Position numbers and translations under genes: made by a program
The notes under the pieces: model-generated
Databases searched by the model: none
What the model saw: the letters and a program-made list of their open reading frames with translations, nothing else
What the model was told of the DNA's origin: nothing
Part shown: piece after piece, positions 1-9,082 of the stretch
How positions within the stretch are numbered: the first letter of the stretch is position 1
How the letters are laid out: each line of letters opens with the position of its first letter
Assembly (NCBI RefSeq): GCF_946479755.1
Contig: NZ_CAMLHC010000007.1
Location: forward strand, 239,707-303,706
Length of the DNA: 64,000 nucleotides
Source: an uncultured Chitinophaga sp.
GTDB lineage: Bacteria; Bacteroidota; Bacteroidia; Chitinophagales; Chitinophagaceae
Direction: 5' to 3'

Positions 1-324
1 GAAAGTATCTTTTTTTATATGGCAGTGGCCTCCCTGTTACTGGTGCCGGTGGCATTGGCGATGACCGACTTCTCCCAGCCGATCAACTGGGGATGGAAAG
101 GATTCGGCATGGCCATCCCTGTCCACCTGCTCAACGCAATAGGGGCACTGATGCTGGTATACGCCCTGCGATTCGGCAAAGCCATCATCGTGATACCGCT
201 CACGAGCCTCTCTTCTGTAATCACCGTTATTCTTTCCCTCATCATTTATGGCGTGGTGCCGGATGTAGTGTTATCGGCCGGACTACTGCTGGCATCAGTA
301 GCAATAGTGATCCTCTCTGAGTAA
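1..324 (+). CDS. EamA/DMT-type permease, C-terminal part (5' cut by window edge)
   Basis: The frame is open from base 1 to a TAA at 322-324, so the gene begins upstream of the window; the first visible Met (base 19) is internal or a chance Met. The visible stretch is almost entirely hydrophobic, with about three to four membrane helices and the small-residue, proline-containing turns (VIPLTSL, GVVPDVV) seen at the end of EamA/drug-metabolite transporter proteins. The family moves small metabolites across the inner membrane; the substrate cannot be told. It ends 112 bases before the glycosidase gene and is probably not part of that operon. Confidence 0.6.
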   Translation, partial: ESIFFYMAVASLLLVPVALAMTDFSQPINWGWKGFGMAIPVHLLNAIGALMLVYALRFGKAIIVIPLTSLSSVITVILSLIIYGVVPDVVLSAGLLLASVAIVILSE

Positions 325-436
325 AACGGTTAAACAGAAACCATTTCCTCCACAGCTGCAGCCTCCATCTGCGGCTGCGGTACAGAGTTTTATTAACCAA
401 AAAACGCTTTGACCATAAGCGCCAAAAACACATGCA

Positions 437-1825
437 ATGATCACCTTTAATTGGAAATCCTTTATCGCCATAGCGCTCCTTGCGCTTGCCTCGGTCTCCT
501 GTAAGCAGGACCGCGATGCCCTCAACCATCAATTGGACAACCTCGCCAAAGGCGAACTGCTGGCCGATACCGTGAAGATCACGGTCAACAAAAGCCAGCA
601 ACTGATGACCAGTTCCCTGCAGCTGGGGGTGACCTATATGCAGAAAACGCTGGACGGCAGCGGTGCCGCCCTCACCAGGGGCATCAGCCTCCTCAAAGGA
701 TCGGTGGTGTTCCACAACCAGCATATCTGCGGATTTGGCGCCGATAACCCGGAGCCCCGTCCCGGCGACTTCAACTGGACATCTCTTGACCACCGCGTTG
801 ATCTGATGACCACTACCATGAACGCAACGCCCGTTATCACTTTCGCCACAGCCCCCACCTGGATGACAGACACCACCTGGTATGCCGGTAAATATCCTGA
901 TGATGACACCGACTGGGATAAAATAGAATGGGCGCCGCTCTTCTCCCACGAGAAAGACTACGCCCACCTGTGCGCGCTCGCGGCCAAAAGATACCCGCAG
1001 GTGAAGTACTTCCAGGTTTGGAATGAACTGAAATCCATGTGGGACACCCTGCCGGGACACAACCGCTGGGATTATGAACGCTACACCCGCCTGTACAACC
1101 TGATATACGACTCCGTAAAGGCCGTACGCCCCGATGCTATTATCGGCGGACCTTACATCGGTATCGACTCCTGGAAAAACGGCGCCCCTTCCAACGCCCA
1201 CAGCGGTATTACTGATCCCATATACGGAGAACTGGACCAGCGTTGCCTCGACGTGGTCACCTACTGGCTGCAGCATAAACACGGCGGCGACTTCCTCTGC
1301 ATCGACGGTGGTATTGACGGTAACGACGTGGACGCCACCGATATCATCGGCTCCACCAAGAAGTTCAAAGACGTGAGCACCTGGTTGCACAACCATACCA
1401 CGCTGCCCATCTGGTGGTCGGAAGACTATGTAGGCATGCATACCGACACGCTCATACAGCCGGCGGCACTGGGTTGTATGCTGGTGTACCACGCGCTGGC
1501 CGGCGATGCCGTGTCCCTGCGCTGGTCGCCCGAAGAACAACCCGGCGACGGCAATGTGAGCAACTTCTTCAGCAGCACCTTGCAGAGCAACGGCGGTATG
1601 CCCTTCAATAACTATTACGTGTATAAGGACTTTAACACCTATTTCCCTGCCGGCACCAAGCTGTATACCACCACTGTTTCGGACAACAACCGGGTGATGG
1701 TGATGGCGTCGCAGACAAAGATCATGCTGATCAATAAAACAGCCAGCCAGCAGAAAACAAAGATCAACAACACGCTGTCGGTCACGCTGACCCCTTACCA
1801 GGTGAAGTACGTGACCGTACCATAA
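437..1825 (+). CDS. Lipoprotein glycoside hydrolase, clan GH-A (GH39-like)
   Basis: 462 residues. A hydrophobic N-terminus ends in a lipobox-like ASVSC (Cys22), so the enzyme is probably a membrane-anchored lipoprotein. The TIM-barrel shows the clan GH-A signature: WNE with Asn196-Glu197 as acid/base, and a second Glu at 329 in a WWSED strand as likely nucleophile, 132 residues later, which suits a retaining glycosidase. The overall look (VWNELKSMWD, the 'IIGGPYIG' strand) is nearest to GH39 beta-xylosidase-like enzymes, but GH5 or GH30 relatives cannot be excluded. It is the first gene of a locus with amidohydrolases, SusC/SusD, a CBM9-like protein and GH16, so it probably trims oligosaccharides from the same glycan. 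Confidence 0.75.
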   Translation: MITFNWKSFIAIALLALASVSCKQDRDALNHQLDNLAKGELLADTVKITVNKSQQLMTSSLQLGVTYMQKTLDGSGAALTRGISLLKGSVVFHNQHICGFGADNPEPRPGDFNWTSLDHRVDLMTTTMNATPVITFATAPTWMTDTTWYAGKYPDDDTDWDKIEWAPLFSHEKDYAHLCALAAKRYPQVKYFQVWNELKSMWDTLPGHNRWDYERYTRLYNLIYDSVKAVRPDAIIGGPYIGIDSWKNGAPSNAHSGITDPIYGELDQRCLDVVTYWLQHKHGGDFLCIDGGIDGNDVDATDIIGSTKKFKDVSTWLHNHTTLPIWWSEDYVGMHTDTLIQPAALGCMLVYHALAGDAVSLRWSPEEQPGDGNVSNFFSSTLQSNGGMPFNNYYVYKDFNTYFPAGTKLYTTTVSDNNRVMVMASQTKIMLINKTASQQKTKINNTLSVTLTPYQVKYVTVP

Positions 1826-1841
1826 GCGCCTGAACTATTCT

Positions 1842-1876
1842 ACCGGCGGCCCGGAGGAGGGAAACCGGCCGCCGGT
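1842..1876 (+). other. Intercistronic hairpin
   Basis: A perfect 10-bp GC-rich inverted repeat (arms 1842-1851 and 1867-1876, loop 15) lies between the glycosidase and amidohydrolase genes. Neither strand has a T-run after it, so it is more likely an mRNA-processing or stabilising hairpin than a terminator. Confidence 0.45.
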
Positions 1877-1919
1877 AAAATAAATCGCACCGGCATCTAC
1901 CACCTTAAAATATATAACG

Positions 1920-3008
1920 ATGGATCTGGAAAAAGTGAAACCAAAACCATTCGAAAACGCCGCGCTGTCACCGGAAAACATCCGGCTGAACGACTACCGG
2001 CCTGTGTCCATTTTTAATATACCCAAAACAGACGTGCTGCGTGCAGCCTTCCCCGTTATAGACATGCATACGCATGCCTGGCAGCTGCAATTGGACGTTC
2101 GGCAATGGGTAAGCAGAATGGATGCGGCCAACATTGAAAAAAGCGTAGTGCTCACCTTTGAAACAGGCGCCGGCTTCGACGCGGTAGTACAGCAATACGC
2201 GCAGTATGCCGACCGCTTTGATCTCTGGTGCGGGTTCGACTACACCGGGTATGACCAGGGAGATGACCATTGGACCGACCATGCCGTAGCCGAACTGGAA
2301 AGGTGTCACCGCATGGGCGCCAAAGGAGTGGGGGAACTGGGCGATAAGGGGCTGGGTGAATTTTACTCCCGGCCGGTGGCAGGATACGGCCTACATCTCG
2401 ATAATCCACGCATGCAACCACTCTTCCGCAAATGCGGGGAGCTGAAGATGCCCGTCAACATTCATATCGCAGACCCTATGTGGATGTACCTGCCTATGGA
2501 CGCGCAGAACGATGGGCTCATGAATGCCTACGAATGGCGCATCGATCATACGCAGCCCGGCCTGCTGGACCACGGCGCCCTGCTACAGACTTTCGAAACC
2601 GTGGTAAGGAATCATCCGGAAACGACGTTCATCGCCTGCCACTTCGCCAACTGCACCTATGACCTTAATATCGTGGCGCGCCTGCTGGACACCTATCCCA
2701 ACTTGTATGTAGACAATGCAGCGCGTTTCGCGGAAACAGCCACCATTCCCCGCGTGGCCAAAGCTTTTTATGAACGTTACCAGGACCGGCTACTCTTTGG
2801 TACCGACCTGGGCTACGACCTTGAAATGAATATGGAATATGCAGCCAGGTTTTACCAGGTAGCGTTCCGCATTATGGAATCCACGGATGATCATTTTTAT
2901 GAGCATGGAATATTTACCTATCACTGGCCATTGTATGGCCTTGGACTGAGCAGGCAGGTGCTGGAGAAAATCTACCGGCTCAATGCCCTGAAGCTCCTTC
3001 AGCAGTAA
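1920..3008 (+). CDS. Amidohydrolase family 2 (TIM-barrel metal hydrolase), cytoplasmic
   Basis: 362 residues without a signal peptide. The first barrel strand carries the metal-binding HxH (VIDMHTH, His50 and His52). Later hallmarks are the metal- or substrate-binding IHIADP, a histidine strand (FIACHFAN) and the terminal FGTD aspartate motif. This is the amidohydrolase-2 pattern (COG2159 group: ACMSD-like decarboxylases, lactonases and related hydrolases). The reaction is not predictable; in a glycan locus a lactone or modified-sugar hydrolase is one possibility. A second, exported relative sits at 9083-10177, so the locus carries the same fold in two compartments. Confidence 0.8.
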   Translation: MDLEKVKPKPFENAALSPENIRLNDYRPVSIFNIPKTDVLRAAFPVIDMHTHAWQLQLDVRQWVSRMDAANIEKSVVLTFETGAGFDAVVQQYAQYADRFDLWCGFDYTGYDQGDDHWTDHAVAELERCHRMGAKGVGELGDKGLGEFYSRPVAGYGLHLDNPRMQPLFRKCGELKMPVNIHIADPMWMYLPMDAQNDGLMNAYEWRIDHTQPGLLDHGALLQTFETVVRNHPETTFIACHFANCTYDLNIVARLLDTYPNLYVDNAARFAETATIPRVAKAFYERYQDRLLFGTDLGYDLEMNMEYAARFYQVAFRIMESTDDHFYEHGIFTYHWPLYGLGLSRQVLEKIYRLNALKLLQQ

Positions 3009-3057
3009 AGATTGTTGTGTCATTACTTCAAATATTGTAGGCCTTATGTATTTCCAA

Positions 3058-6000
3058 ATGATGAAAAAACTACCGGATGGCCGGTTATCAACCAAATCAA
3101 AGCGTTTCGCAGGCTCCCGTTTACGACCAACCTGTATCTTATTATTTTTGCTGTCGCTGATAGCGCCCGCCATAATGGCGCAGCAGCCGGAGGTCCGCCT
3201 CACCGGAACGGTGAAGGATGAAAAAGGCAATCCCTTCCCGGGCGTTACGGTGTACGTGCCCGCCACGAAGAAAGGCGCCACCACCGATGCCAACGGTCAA
3301 TACATCCTCCAGTCACCAGCCAACGGGACCGTCATCTTCAAAGCCATCGGCTACAAAACCGTGACGCTGCCGGTGTCCGGCCGCAGCACGTTGCCCGTGA
3401 CCATGGAAGTGGAAAACGCGGCGCTGAACGAAGTGGTGGTGGTAGGGTATACCTCCAAAAAACTATCGCAGATCTCCAGCGCGGTATCTGTCGTTTCAGG
3501 CAAACAGCTCAACGATGTAACCTCCAATAATGTGGGCAGCCTGCTGCAGGGCAAGGTGGCCGGCGTGGTGGTACAGAACCCTTCCGGTAACCCCAACGTG
3601 GCGGCAGATGTTACCATTCGCGGTGCCAGCTCCATCAGCGCCGCCGCCGGTCCACTCTATGTAGTGGATGGTATCATCGGCGGTACCGCCAATCCAAACG
3701 ATATAGAATCCGTCACCGTGCTGAAAGACGCCGCCGCCGCCGGTTTGTATGGCGCCCGCTCCGCCAACGGCGTCATCATCATCACCACCAGATCGGGCAA
3801 AGCCGGCAAAACGGCCATCCACCTGAACACCAGCATGGGCGCCAATAAAATGAGCATGGGCAACATGCGGCTGATGAACAGCCAGCAGCTGTACGATTAC
3901 CAGAAATCTTACTTCGATCCCGCCACCTTTCAGCAGGAACGGCCTGCCAGCCTGTTGTCGCAAAATACCGACTGGATGGACCTGGCCTACCGCACCGGGC
4001 TAACGCAGAACCACCACCTGTCCCTTTCCGGCGGCTCCGAAAAAACACAGTTCTATGTATCGGGCAACTACTACAATGAACAGGGCATCATCCGGCATAC
4101 AGACAATGAAGTCTACAACCTCCGGGTGAACATCGCCCACCGCATCAATGATAAATTAAAACTCAGCACCCGCGTGAACGCCTCCTCCCGTAACTACGAA
4201 AATGAAGCCTCCGGTAACTACGGCGCCCTGCTGCTGTCCCGCCTGAACCTCCCCTGGGACAATCCCTATAACGCAGACGGCAGTATTAAAATGGGGACCG
4301 AGCCAGGTTGGATAGGACGCGAGCACGATAACTTCCTTCACGGCTGGCAATACAACTTCGACAAAGGAAAGCAGACCACCGCCTATGCCGATGTGAACCT
4401 GGACTATTATATAACGCCCCATCTTACATTTTCAACGTATAACCGTGTCAGTTATTCCGGCCTTCGCAGTGAACTGTACTACGATGTACGCTCCAAAGCC
4501 GGCAGGGGTTTAGGCGAACTGTATAACAACTCCGCTGCGGAACAGCGCCTCATCACCTCCAACCGGCTGAATTACAACCGGCAGTTCGGTGAACATGCGC
4601 TGAACATTATCGGCGTGGCGGAAGGAGAGAAAAACACCTTTGAACGCAATAGTCTCTACGGCAACAAGATACCTGCCGGCCTGCATATCATGGATGCCGC
4701 GGCGAATATCCAGCGGTCGCAGTTTGGGCCGGGCACCAAAACGGAGAACCGTTTTACCAAAGGACTGGTACAGGCAGATTATACCTACCTGGGAAAATAT
4801 AACCTCATCGGCGCTTACATACTGGAATCGTCTTCCCGCTTCGGCGCCAATCACCGCTCCGCCGGATTCTATACCCTTGGCGGCTCCTGGACCATCAGCA
4901 AAGAATCGTTTATGCGTAACCTGACCGTGTTCGACCTGCTCAAACTCAGGGCCAGTTACGGGCTGACCGGCAACGCGGAAATCGGCGACTACCAGGCATT
5001 GGGCATCTATTCCTATACTTCTCAATATGCCTCCAACCCGGGTTCGGTGCCGGCGGTGCAGGGCAATCCGGACCTTACCTGGGAAAAAACCAAAAACATC
5101 AACCTGGGGTTGGACATAGACATGTTAAAACGTATATCCCTGACCGTTGACCTGTATGATAAAACCACTACCGACCTGCTGCTCGATGTGCCCGTGCCCT
5201 ATACCAGCGGCTACGACTTCGTGACCCGTAACGTAGGCTCCGTGCGCAACAGGGGCGTAGAGATCAACCTGAACACCAAAAATATTGTGCGGCCGCACTT
5301 TACGTGGGAAACAGGCTTTAACCTGTCTGTCAACCGCAACAAGGTCTTGAAGCTGAATAATCATGAAGATATCGCCTATTCGTCGTTGCAATGGATCAGC
5401 GAAGGGCGCGACCTCTACAGCTGGCATATGCGTAAGTGGGCCGGCGTAGACCCGCAGAATGGCGATCCCCTGTGGGAAGTGGTAACGACAGACAACAATG
5501 GCAAACCGGTGGTTACTACCACTAACTCCTACGACGACGCCACCCTGCAATATGTTGGCACCGCATCGCCCAAATTCACCGGCGGCATGACCAACCGGTT
5601 GTCCTACAAAGGCATCAGCCTGAGTGTATTTATCAACTTCGTCAGCGGAAATAAAGTGTACGAAGAGAGTACCAATGACGGTAGTGAACCGACTTCCAAT
5701 GTAAGGGTGCTGCCCGGCGGCCGTACCCGCTGGCAAAAAGCAGGGGACATCGCCACCGATCCCAGGGCTGTGTATGGTGGTAATAAGAATTCCGACCTGG
5801 AATCGTCCCGTTTCCTGGAAGACGGCAGTTACCTGCGCCTGCGCAATGTTACGCTGTCCTACGACCTGCCGGAACATTTCCTGCGTAGCGTAAAGCTGGC
5901 CAATGCACGGGTGTTCCTGAGCGGCGACAACCTCCTGACCTGGACCAGTTTTTCCGGCCTGGACCCGGAAATGGGGCTGCGGCCATATGCTACGCCGGCA

Positions 6001-6087
6001 GGAGAGAGCGGAAACAACTTCCAGCAGAACAGCACCAAATACCCGCTGGCCAGAAAACTGCTGGTGGGCATTAACATCACCTTTTAA
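3058..6087 (+). CDS. SusC/RagA-type TonB-dependent outer-membrane transporter (no STN domain)
   Basis: About 1009 residues from the ATG chosen; the frame also allows an ATG at 3046, but MMKK at 3058/3061 gives a more normal signal peptide (LLFLLSLIAPAIMAQ). After it come a carboxypeptidase-regulatory-like beta domain (VRLTGTVKDEKGNPFPGVTV), the SusC-type TonB-box region (NEVVVVGY), the plug (SVVSGKQL to GVIIITTRSGK) and the 22-strand barrel ending in ITF. It imports oligosaccharides too large for porins, with the SusD partner as lid. There is no N-terminal STN domain and no sigma/FecR pair nearby, unlike the other three SusC proteins here, so regulation must be different. It lies 49 bases after the amidohydrolase, probably co-transcribed. 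Confidence 0.95.
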   Translation: MMKKLPDGRLSTKSKRFAGSRLRPTCILLFLLSLIAPAIMAQQPEVRLTGTVKDEKGNPFPGVTVYVPATKKGATTDANGQYILQSPANGTVIFKAIGYKTVTLPVSGRSTLPVTMEVENAALNEVVVVGYTSKKLSQISSAVSVVSGKQLNDVTSNNVGSLLQGKVAGVVVQNPSGNPNVAADVTIRGASSISAAAGPLYVVDGIIGGTANPNDIESVTVLKDAAAAGLYGARSANGVIIITTRSGKAGKTAIHLNTSMGANKMSMGNMRLMNSQQLYDYQKSYFDPATFQQERPASLLSQNTDWMDLAYRTGLTQNHHLSLSGGSEKTQFYVSGNYYNEQGIIRHTDNEVYNLRVNIAHRINDKLKLSTRVNASSRNYENEASGNYGALLLSRLNLPWDNPYNADGSIKMGTEPGWIGREHDNFLHGWQYNFDKGKQTTAYADVNLDYYITPHLTFSTYNRVSYSGLRSELYYDVRSKAGRGLGELYNNSAAEQRLITSNRLNYNRQFGEHALNIIGVAEGEKNTFERNSLYGNKIPAGLHIMDAAANIQRSQFGPGTKTENRFTKGLVQADYTYLGKYNLIGAYILESSSRFGANHRSAGFYTLGGSWTISKESFMRNLTVFDLLKLRASYGLTGNAEIGDYQALGIYSYTSQYASNPGSVPAVQGNPDLTWEKTKNINLGLDIDMLKRISLTVDLYDKTTTDLLLDVPVPYTSGYDFVTRNVGSVRNRGVEINLNTKNIVRPHFTWETGFNLSVNRNKVLKLNNHEDIAYSSLQWISEGRDLYSWHMRKWAGVDPQNGDPLWEVVTTDNNGKPVVTTTNSYDDATLQYVGTASPKFTGGMTNRLSYKGISLSVFINFVSGNKVYEESTNDGSEPTSNVRVLPGGRTRWQKAGDIATDPRAVYGGNKNSDLESSRFLEDGSYLRLRNVTLSYDLPEHFLRSVKLANARVFLSGDNLLTWTSFSGLDPEMGLRPYATPAGESGNNFQQNSTKYPLARKLLVGINITF

Positions 6088-6098
6088 CTGTAGTCGTT

Positions 6099-7541
6099 AT
6101 GAAGACACATCATATGCTCCTGGCAGCCCTTTTGTTACTGACCGCGTGCAGTAAAGACCTGGAGCCCTACAACGGTAAGTCGGACAAAACCGCGCTGGAG
6201 ACGCCGGAAGATCTGCAAACCGCCACGTATGGCGTATATGCGGGACTGGTAGACCGTAAGTACACCAAGAACCTGAACCAGCTGGGAGAATATCCCGGCG
6301 ACGATGTGGCGCTGAGCGGCGCCACTGGCGACCAGGTATTTTATACGTATACCTATACCCATTTCCCGGGCATGGGCAATACAGAACAGTTCTGGCAGGG
6401 CGCTTATAAAGTGATCTATGCTGCCAATGCCATCATCGAAAAAATCACCGACGGTACCTCCGCGCAGCTGGACCAGCTGAAGGGGGAGAACCTCTATCTC
6501 CGCGCTATGGCGCATTTTGACCTGGTACGGTTGTTTGGCCGGCCCTACCTGCAGGGCAACGGCAATAACCCGGGCGTGGTGATCAAAGACAACACCCGCG
6601 ACGACCGTCCGGCCCGCAGCACCGTAAAGGCCGTGTATGACTTTGTGATCGCCGACCTGCAGAAGGCGGCGTCGCTGATGACGGTAAATAAGAACGCTGC
6701 CTTTGCCTCCAAAGCGGTGGCAGAAGCGCTGCTTGCCCGCGTATACCTCTATATGGGCGACAATGCCAACGCGCTGAAGTATGCTGAGAAAGTGATCAGT
6801 TCCAACCGCTATCACCTCATGGCCACGCAGCCGTATAAAACCTATTTCAGGGTGGTGCCCGAAGAAAATCCGGAGACGATTTTTGCCATCCGCCACACCG
6901 TGGCAGACGACAGGGGAAAAGACGCCATCGGCTCCATGTACTACAATGATCCCGTTACACAGGCCACCGGATGGGGCGAAGTATATGCCTCCGTGGCTTT
7001 CGTGAAGCTGCTGGACAAATACCCGGAAGATGTACGCCACAGCTTTATAGAGCCGCAGCGGGACGGCAACGGCAATATGCTGAAGCGCAACCAGACGCCT
7101 GTCTATTACATCAATAAATACAACTGGCAGGAAGGTATCGCCAACCTGAGCTCCCCGGTCATCCTGCGTTTGGCGGAAATGTACCTGGTCCGGGCAGAAG
7201 CCAATGCCAAACTGGGCAACGATGCTGCGGCCATTGCGGATGTGAACCTTATCCGCAGCAGGGCGGGTCTTTCCGGCAATGCGCTCTATACCACCGGCAA
7301 CCTGAAGGGACATGCCACCGTGCTGGAAGTAGTGCTGGAAGAGCGCCGGCTGGAACTGGCGTTTGAAGCGCACCGGCCGTATGACCTGTTCCGCAACAAC
7401 CTGCCCATGGTGCGAGCGTATCCCGGTTTCCACGGCAACAATCAATATGATCTTACAATACAGCCCAACGATCCGCAGGTGATCAATTATATACCGGAAC
7501 GGGAAACAGGGCTGAACCCGAATTTAACGCAGAACCCATGA
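6099..7541 (+). CDS. SusD/RagB-type surface glycan-binding lipoprotein
   Basis: 480 residues. The lipobox LLTAC places the lipidated Cys at 17. The body has the TPR-like SusD architecture: an N-terminal helix pair (DLQTATYGVYAGL), the AxAHFDLVRLFG motif near residue 145, YLVRAEAN, and the C-terminal ELAFEAHRPYDLFR repeat typical of RagB/SusD. It is expected on the cell surface, where it captures the oligosaccharide and closes over the SusC encoded 11 bases upstream. Its stop overlaps the next start as ATGA (7538-7541), showing translational coupling. Confidence 0.95.
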   Translation: MKTHHMLLAALLLLTACSKDLEPYNGKSDKTALETPEDLQTATYGVYAGLVDRKYTKNLNQLGEYPGDDVALSGATGDQVFYTYTYTHFPGMGNTEQFWQGAYKVIYAANAIIEKITDGTSAQLDQLKGENLYLRAMAHFDLVRLFGRPYLQGNGNNPGVVIKDNTRDDRPARSTVKAVYDFVIADLQKAASLMTVNKNAAFASKAVAEALLARVYLYMGDNANALKYAEKVISSNRYHLMATQPYKTYFRVVPEENPETIFAIRHTVADDRGKDAIGSMYYNDPVTQATGWGEVYASVAFVKLLDKYPEDVRHSFIEPQRDGNGNMLKRNQTPVYYINKYNWQEGIANLSSPVILRLAEMYLVRAEANAKLGNDAAAIADVNLIRSRAGLSGNALYTTGNLKGHATVLEVVLEERRLELAFEAHRPYDLFRNNLPMVRAYPGFHGNNQYDLTIQPNDPQVINYIPERETGLNPNLTQNP

Positions 7542-8236
7542 GACAATTACTATGTACCCTTACACTCTGTGTGGCCTGCCTGCTGACGCAGGCGCAGTCA
7601 GTGCTGAAAGTCAGGAACACACCCGATTTTACCATTACCGGCGCCGGTACGGACGCTAACTGGAACAAAACCAGCTGGATAACCCTTTCACAACGCTCCG
7701 GCGATGTGCCGGCAAAAACGCAGGTAAAAGCGTTGTACTCCGGCAAAGGAATCTATTTCCTGTTCCACTGTGAAGACAAGCGCCTGAGCAACACCATGCA
7801 GGCGGATATGCTGGACCTCTGGAAAGAAGATGTAGTAGAGGCTTTTCTCTGGCCCGACACCACCCAGCCGGCATATTTCGAATACGAGCTGTCGCCGCTG
7901 AACTATGAGCTGGTGCTCCTGATCTCCAATCAGCAAAACGATCTGGCGGGCTGGCAGCCCTTTCACTACGGGGAAGACCGCCGGACGCTCCACGCTACCG
8001 CCATACAGGGCGGAGAAAAAAAGGGCGGCGCCACCGTCAATGGTTGGACAGCTGAATTCTTTATTCCATACAAACTACTACGACCGCTGAACAACGCCCA
8101 TCCAACAGCAGGGACGGTGTGGAAGGCCAACTTCTACCGGGTAGATTACGATAAAGGATCAGCGGAATGGTGCTGGCAGCTGACAGGACCAAGCTTCCAC
8201 GATCTGCCGCATTTTGGATGGCTTCACTTTGAATAA
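7538..8236 (+). CDS. CBM9-like secreted carbohydrate-binding protein
   Basis: 232 residues with a signal peptide (cleavage near AQS, residue 20). The rest is one beta-sandwich resembling family 9 carbohydrate-binding modules: a buried TDANWNKTSW start, a GIYFLFHCEDKRL strand, the WKEDVVEAFLWPD metal/ligand strand and a closing WKANFYRVDY...WLHFE. It has no catalytic domain, so it probably binds sugar ends or helps hold glycan at the surface. It overlaps SusD by four bases (ATGA) and precedes the GH16 gene by 16 bases. Confidence 0.75.
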   Translation: MRQLLCTLTLCVACLLTQAQSVLKVRNTPDFTITGAGTDANWNKTSWITLSQRSGDVPAKTQVKALYSGKGIYFLFHCEDKRLSNTMQADMLDLWKEDVVEAFLWPDTTQPAYFEYELSPLNYELVLLISNQQNDLAGWQPFHYGEDRRTLHATAIQGGEKKGGATVNGWTAEFFIPYKLLRPLNNAHPTAGTVWKANFYRVDYDKGSAEWCWQLTGPSFHDLPHFGWLHFE

Positions 8237-8252
8237 CGATTAAAAAAATACC

Positions 8253-9074
8253 ATGATGATGATAAAGAAAATTTTAGTAGGGCTGTTACTGTTATGCCCG
8301 GTGATTGTTTCAGCACAGAAGGGAAAGCTGATCTGGTCAGACGAATTTAATACCGACGGTTTGCCCGATCCGAAGAAATGGCGGTTTGAAGAAGGCTTTG
8401 TACGCCACCGCGAAGCGCAGTATTATACCAAAAACCGTTATAAGAATGCACATGTGAAAGACGGGCACCTGGTGATCCGCGCTATCAGGGAAGAGCCACT
8501 GCGGCTGATCAAAGGCGGTACCAGTTTCGTTACCTCCGACAGCGGCGGGGAGTTTACTTCCGCCTGTCTGAATACGGAAGATATTTTTGAATTCGTTACC
8601 GGCCGCGTGGAAGTACGCGCCAAACTACCGCATGGCAGAGGTGTATGGCCCGCCATCTGGACGTTAGGCAATAACCTGGCCTGGGGCCCAGGGGATTCTT
8701 CCTGGGTGTATTCTGAAATTGATATCATGGAGTTTGTAGGGCATGATCCTAGCTCCATTCATGCCAACATCCATCCGGGGTATGAAGGCGGTAGCCGCGG
8801 CGGTAAGATCACAGTAGAGAAACCATGGGAAGATTTTCATGTGTATGCAGTTGACTGGAAGAAAGACAAGATCGATTTTTATTTCGATGATAAACTGTAT
8901 TTCTCCTATCATAAGAAAGACGTACCGCCCGGTAAATGGGCATATGACACGCCGCAGTACCTGCTGCTGAACCTGGCCATCGGCGGTGACTGGGGCGGGG
9001 AGCAGGGCATCGATCCTACCGTGTTCCCGGCAGATTTTGTGATCGACTATGTAAGGGTATATGAAACAAAATAA
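8253..9074 (+). CDS. GH16 endo-glucanase (laminarinase-like)
   Basis: 273 residues: signal peptide to about AQK (residue 22), then one GH16 jelly-roll. The family active-site motif ExDxxE is present as EIDIMEF with Glu155 (nucleophile), Asp157 and Glu160 (acid/base). Other GH16 marks are LIWSDEFN at the start, ARAKLPHGRGVWPAIWTLG before the catalytic strand, and the closing YLLLNLAIGGDWGG. The extra Met in the motif (beta-bulge) and the WPAIW segment fit bacterial beta-1,3- or mixed-linkage beta-glucanases, so the locus probably targets a laminarin-type glucan; other GH16 substrates remain possible. Confidence 0.9.
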   Translation: MMMIKKILVGLLLLCPVIVSAQKGKLIWSDEFNTDGLPDPKKWRFEEGFVRHREAQYYTKNRYKNAHVKDGHLVIRAIREEPLRLIKGGTSFVTSDSGGEFTSACLNTEDIFEFVTGRVEVRAKLPHGRGVWPAIWTLGNNLAWGPGDSSWVYSEIDIMEFVGHDPSSIHANIHPGYEGGSRGGKITVEKPWEDFHVYAVDWKKDKIDFYFDDKLYFSYHKKDVPPGKWAYDTPQYLLLNLAIGGDWGGEQGIDPTVFPADFVIDYVRVYETK

Positions 9075-9082
9075 CAAGCATC

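Noticed and set aside
242..1540. Long open frame on the minus strand opposite the GH-A glycosidase
   Set aside because: It lies fully opposite a gene with clear catalytic motifs and has no recognisable domain; it is a codon-bias shadow.
6135..7445. 436-codon open frame opposite SusD
   Set aside because: It mirrors a well-supported SusD gene and contains no domain.
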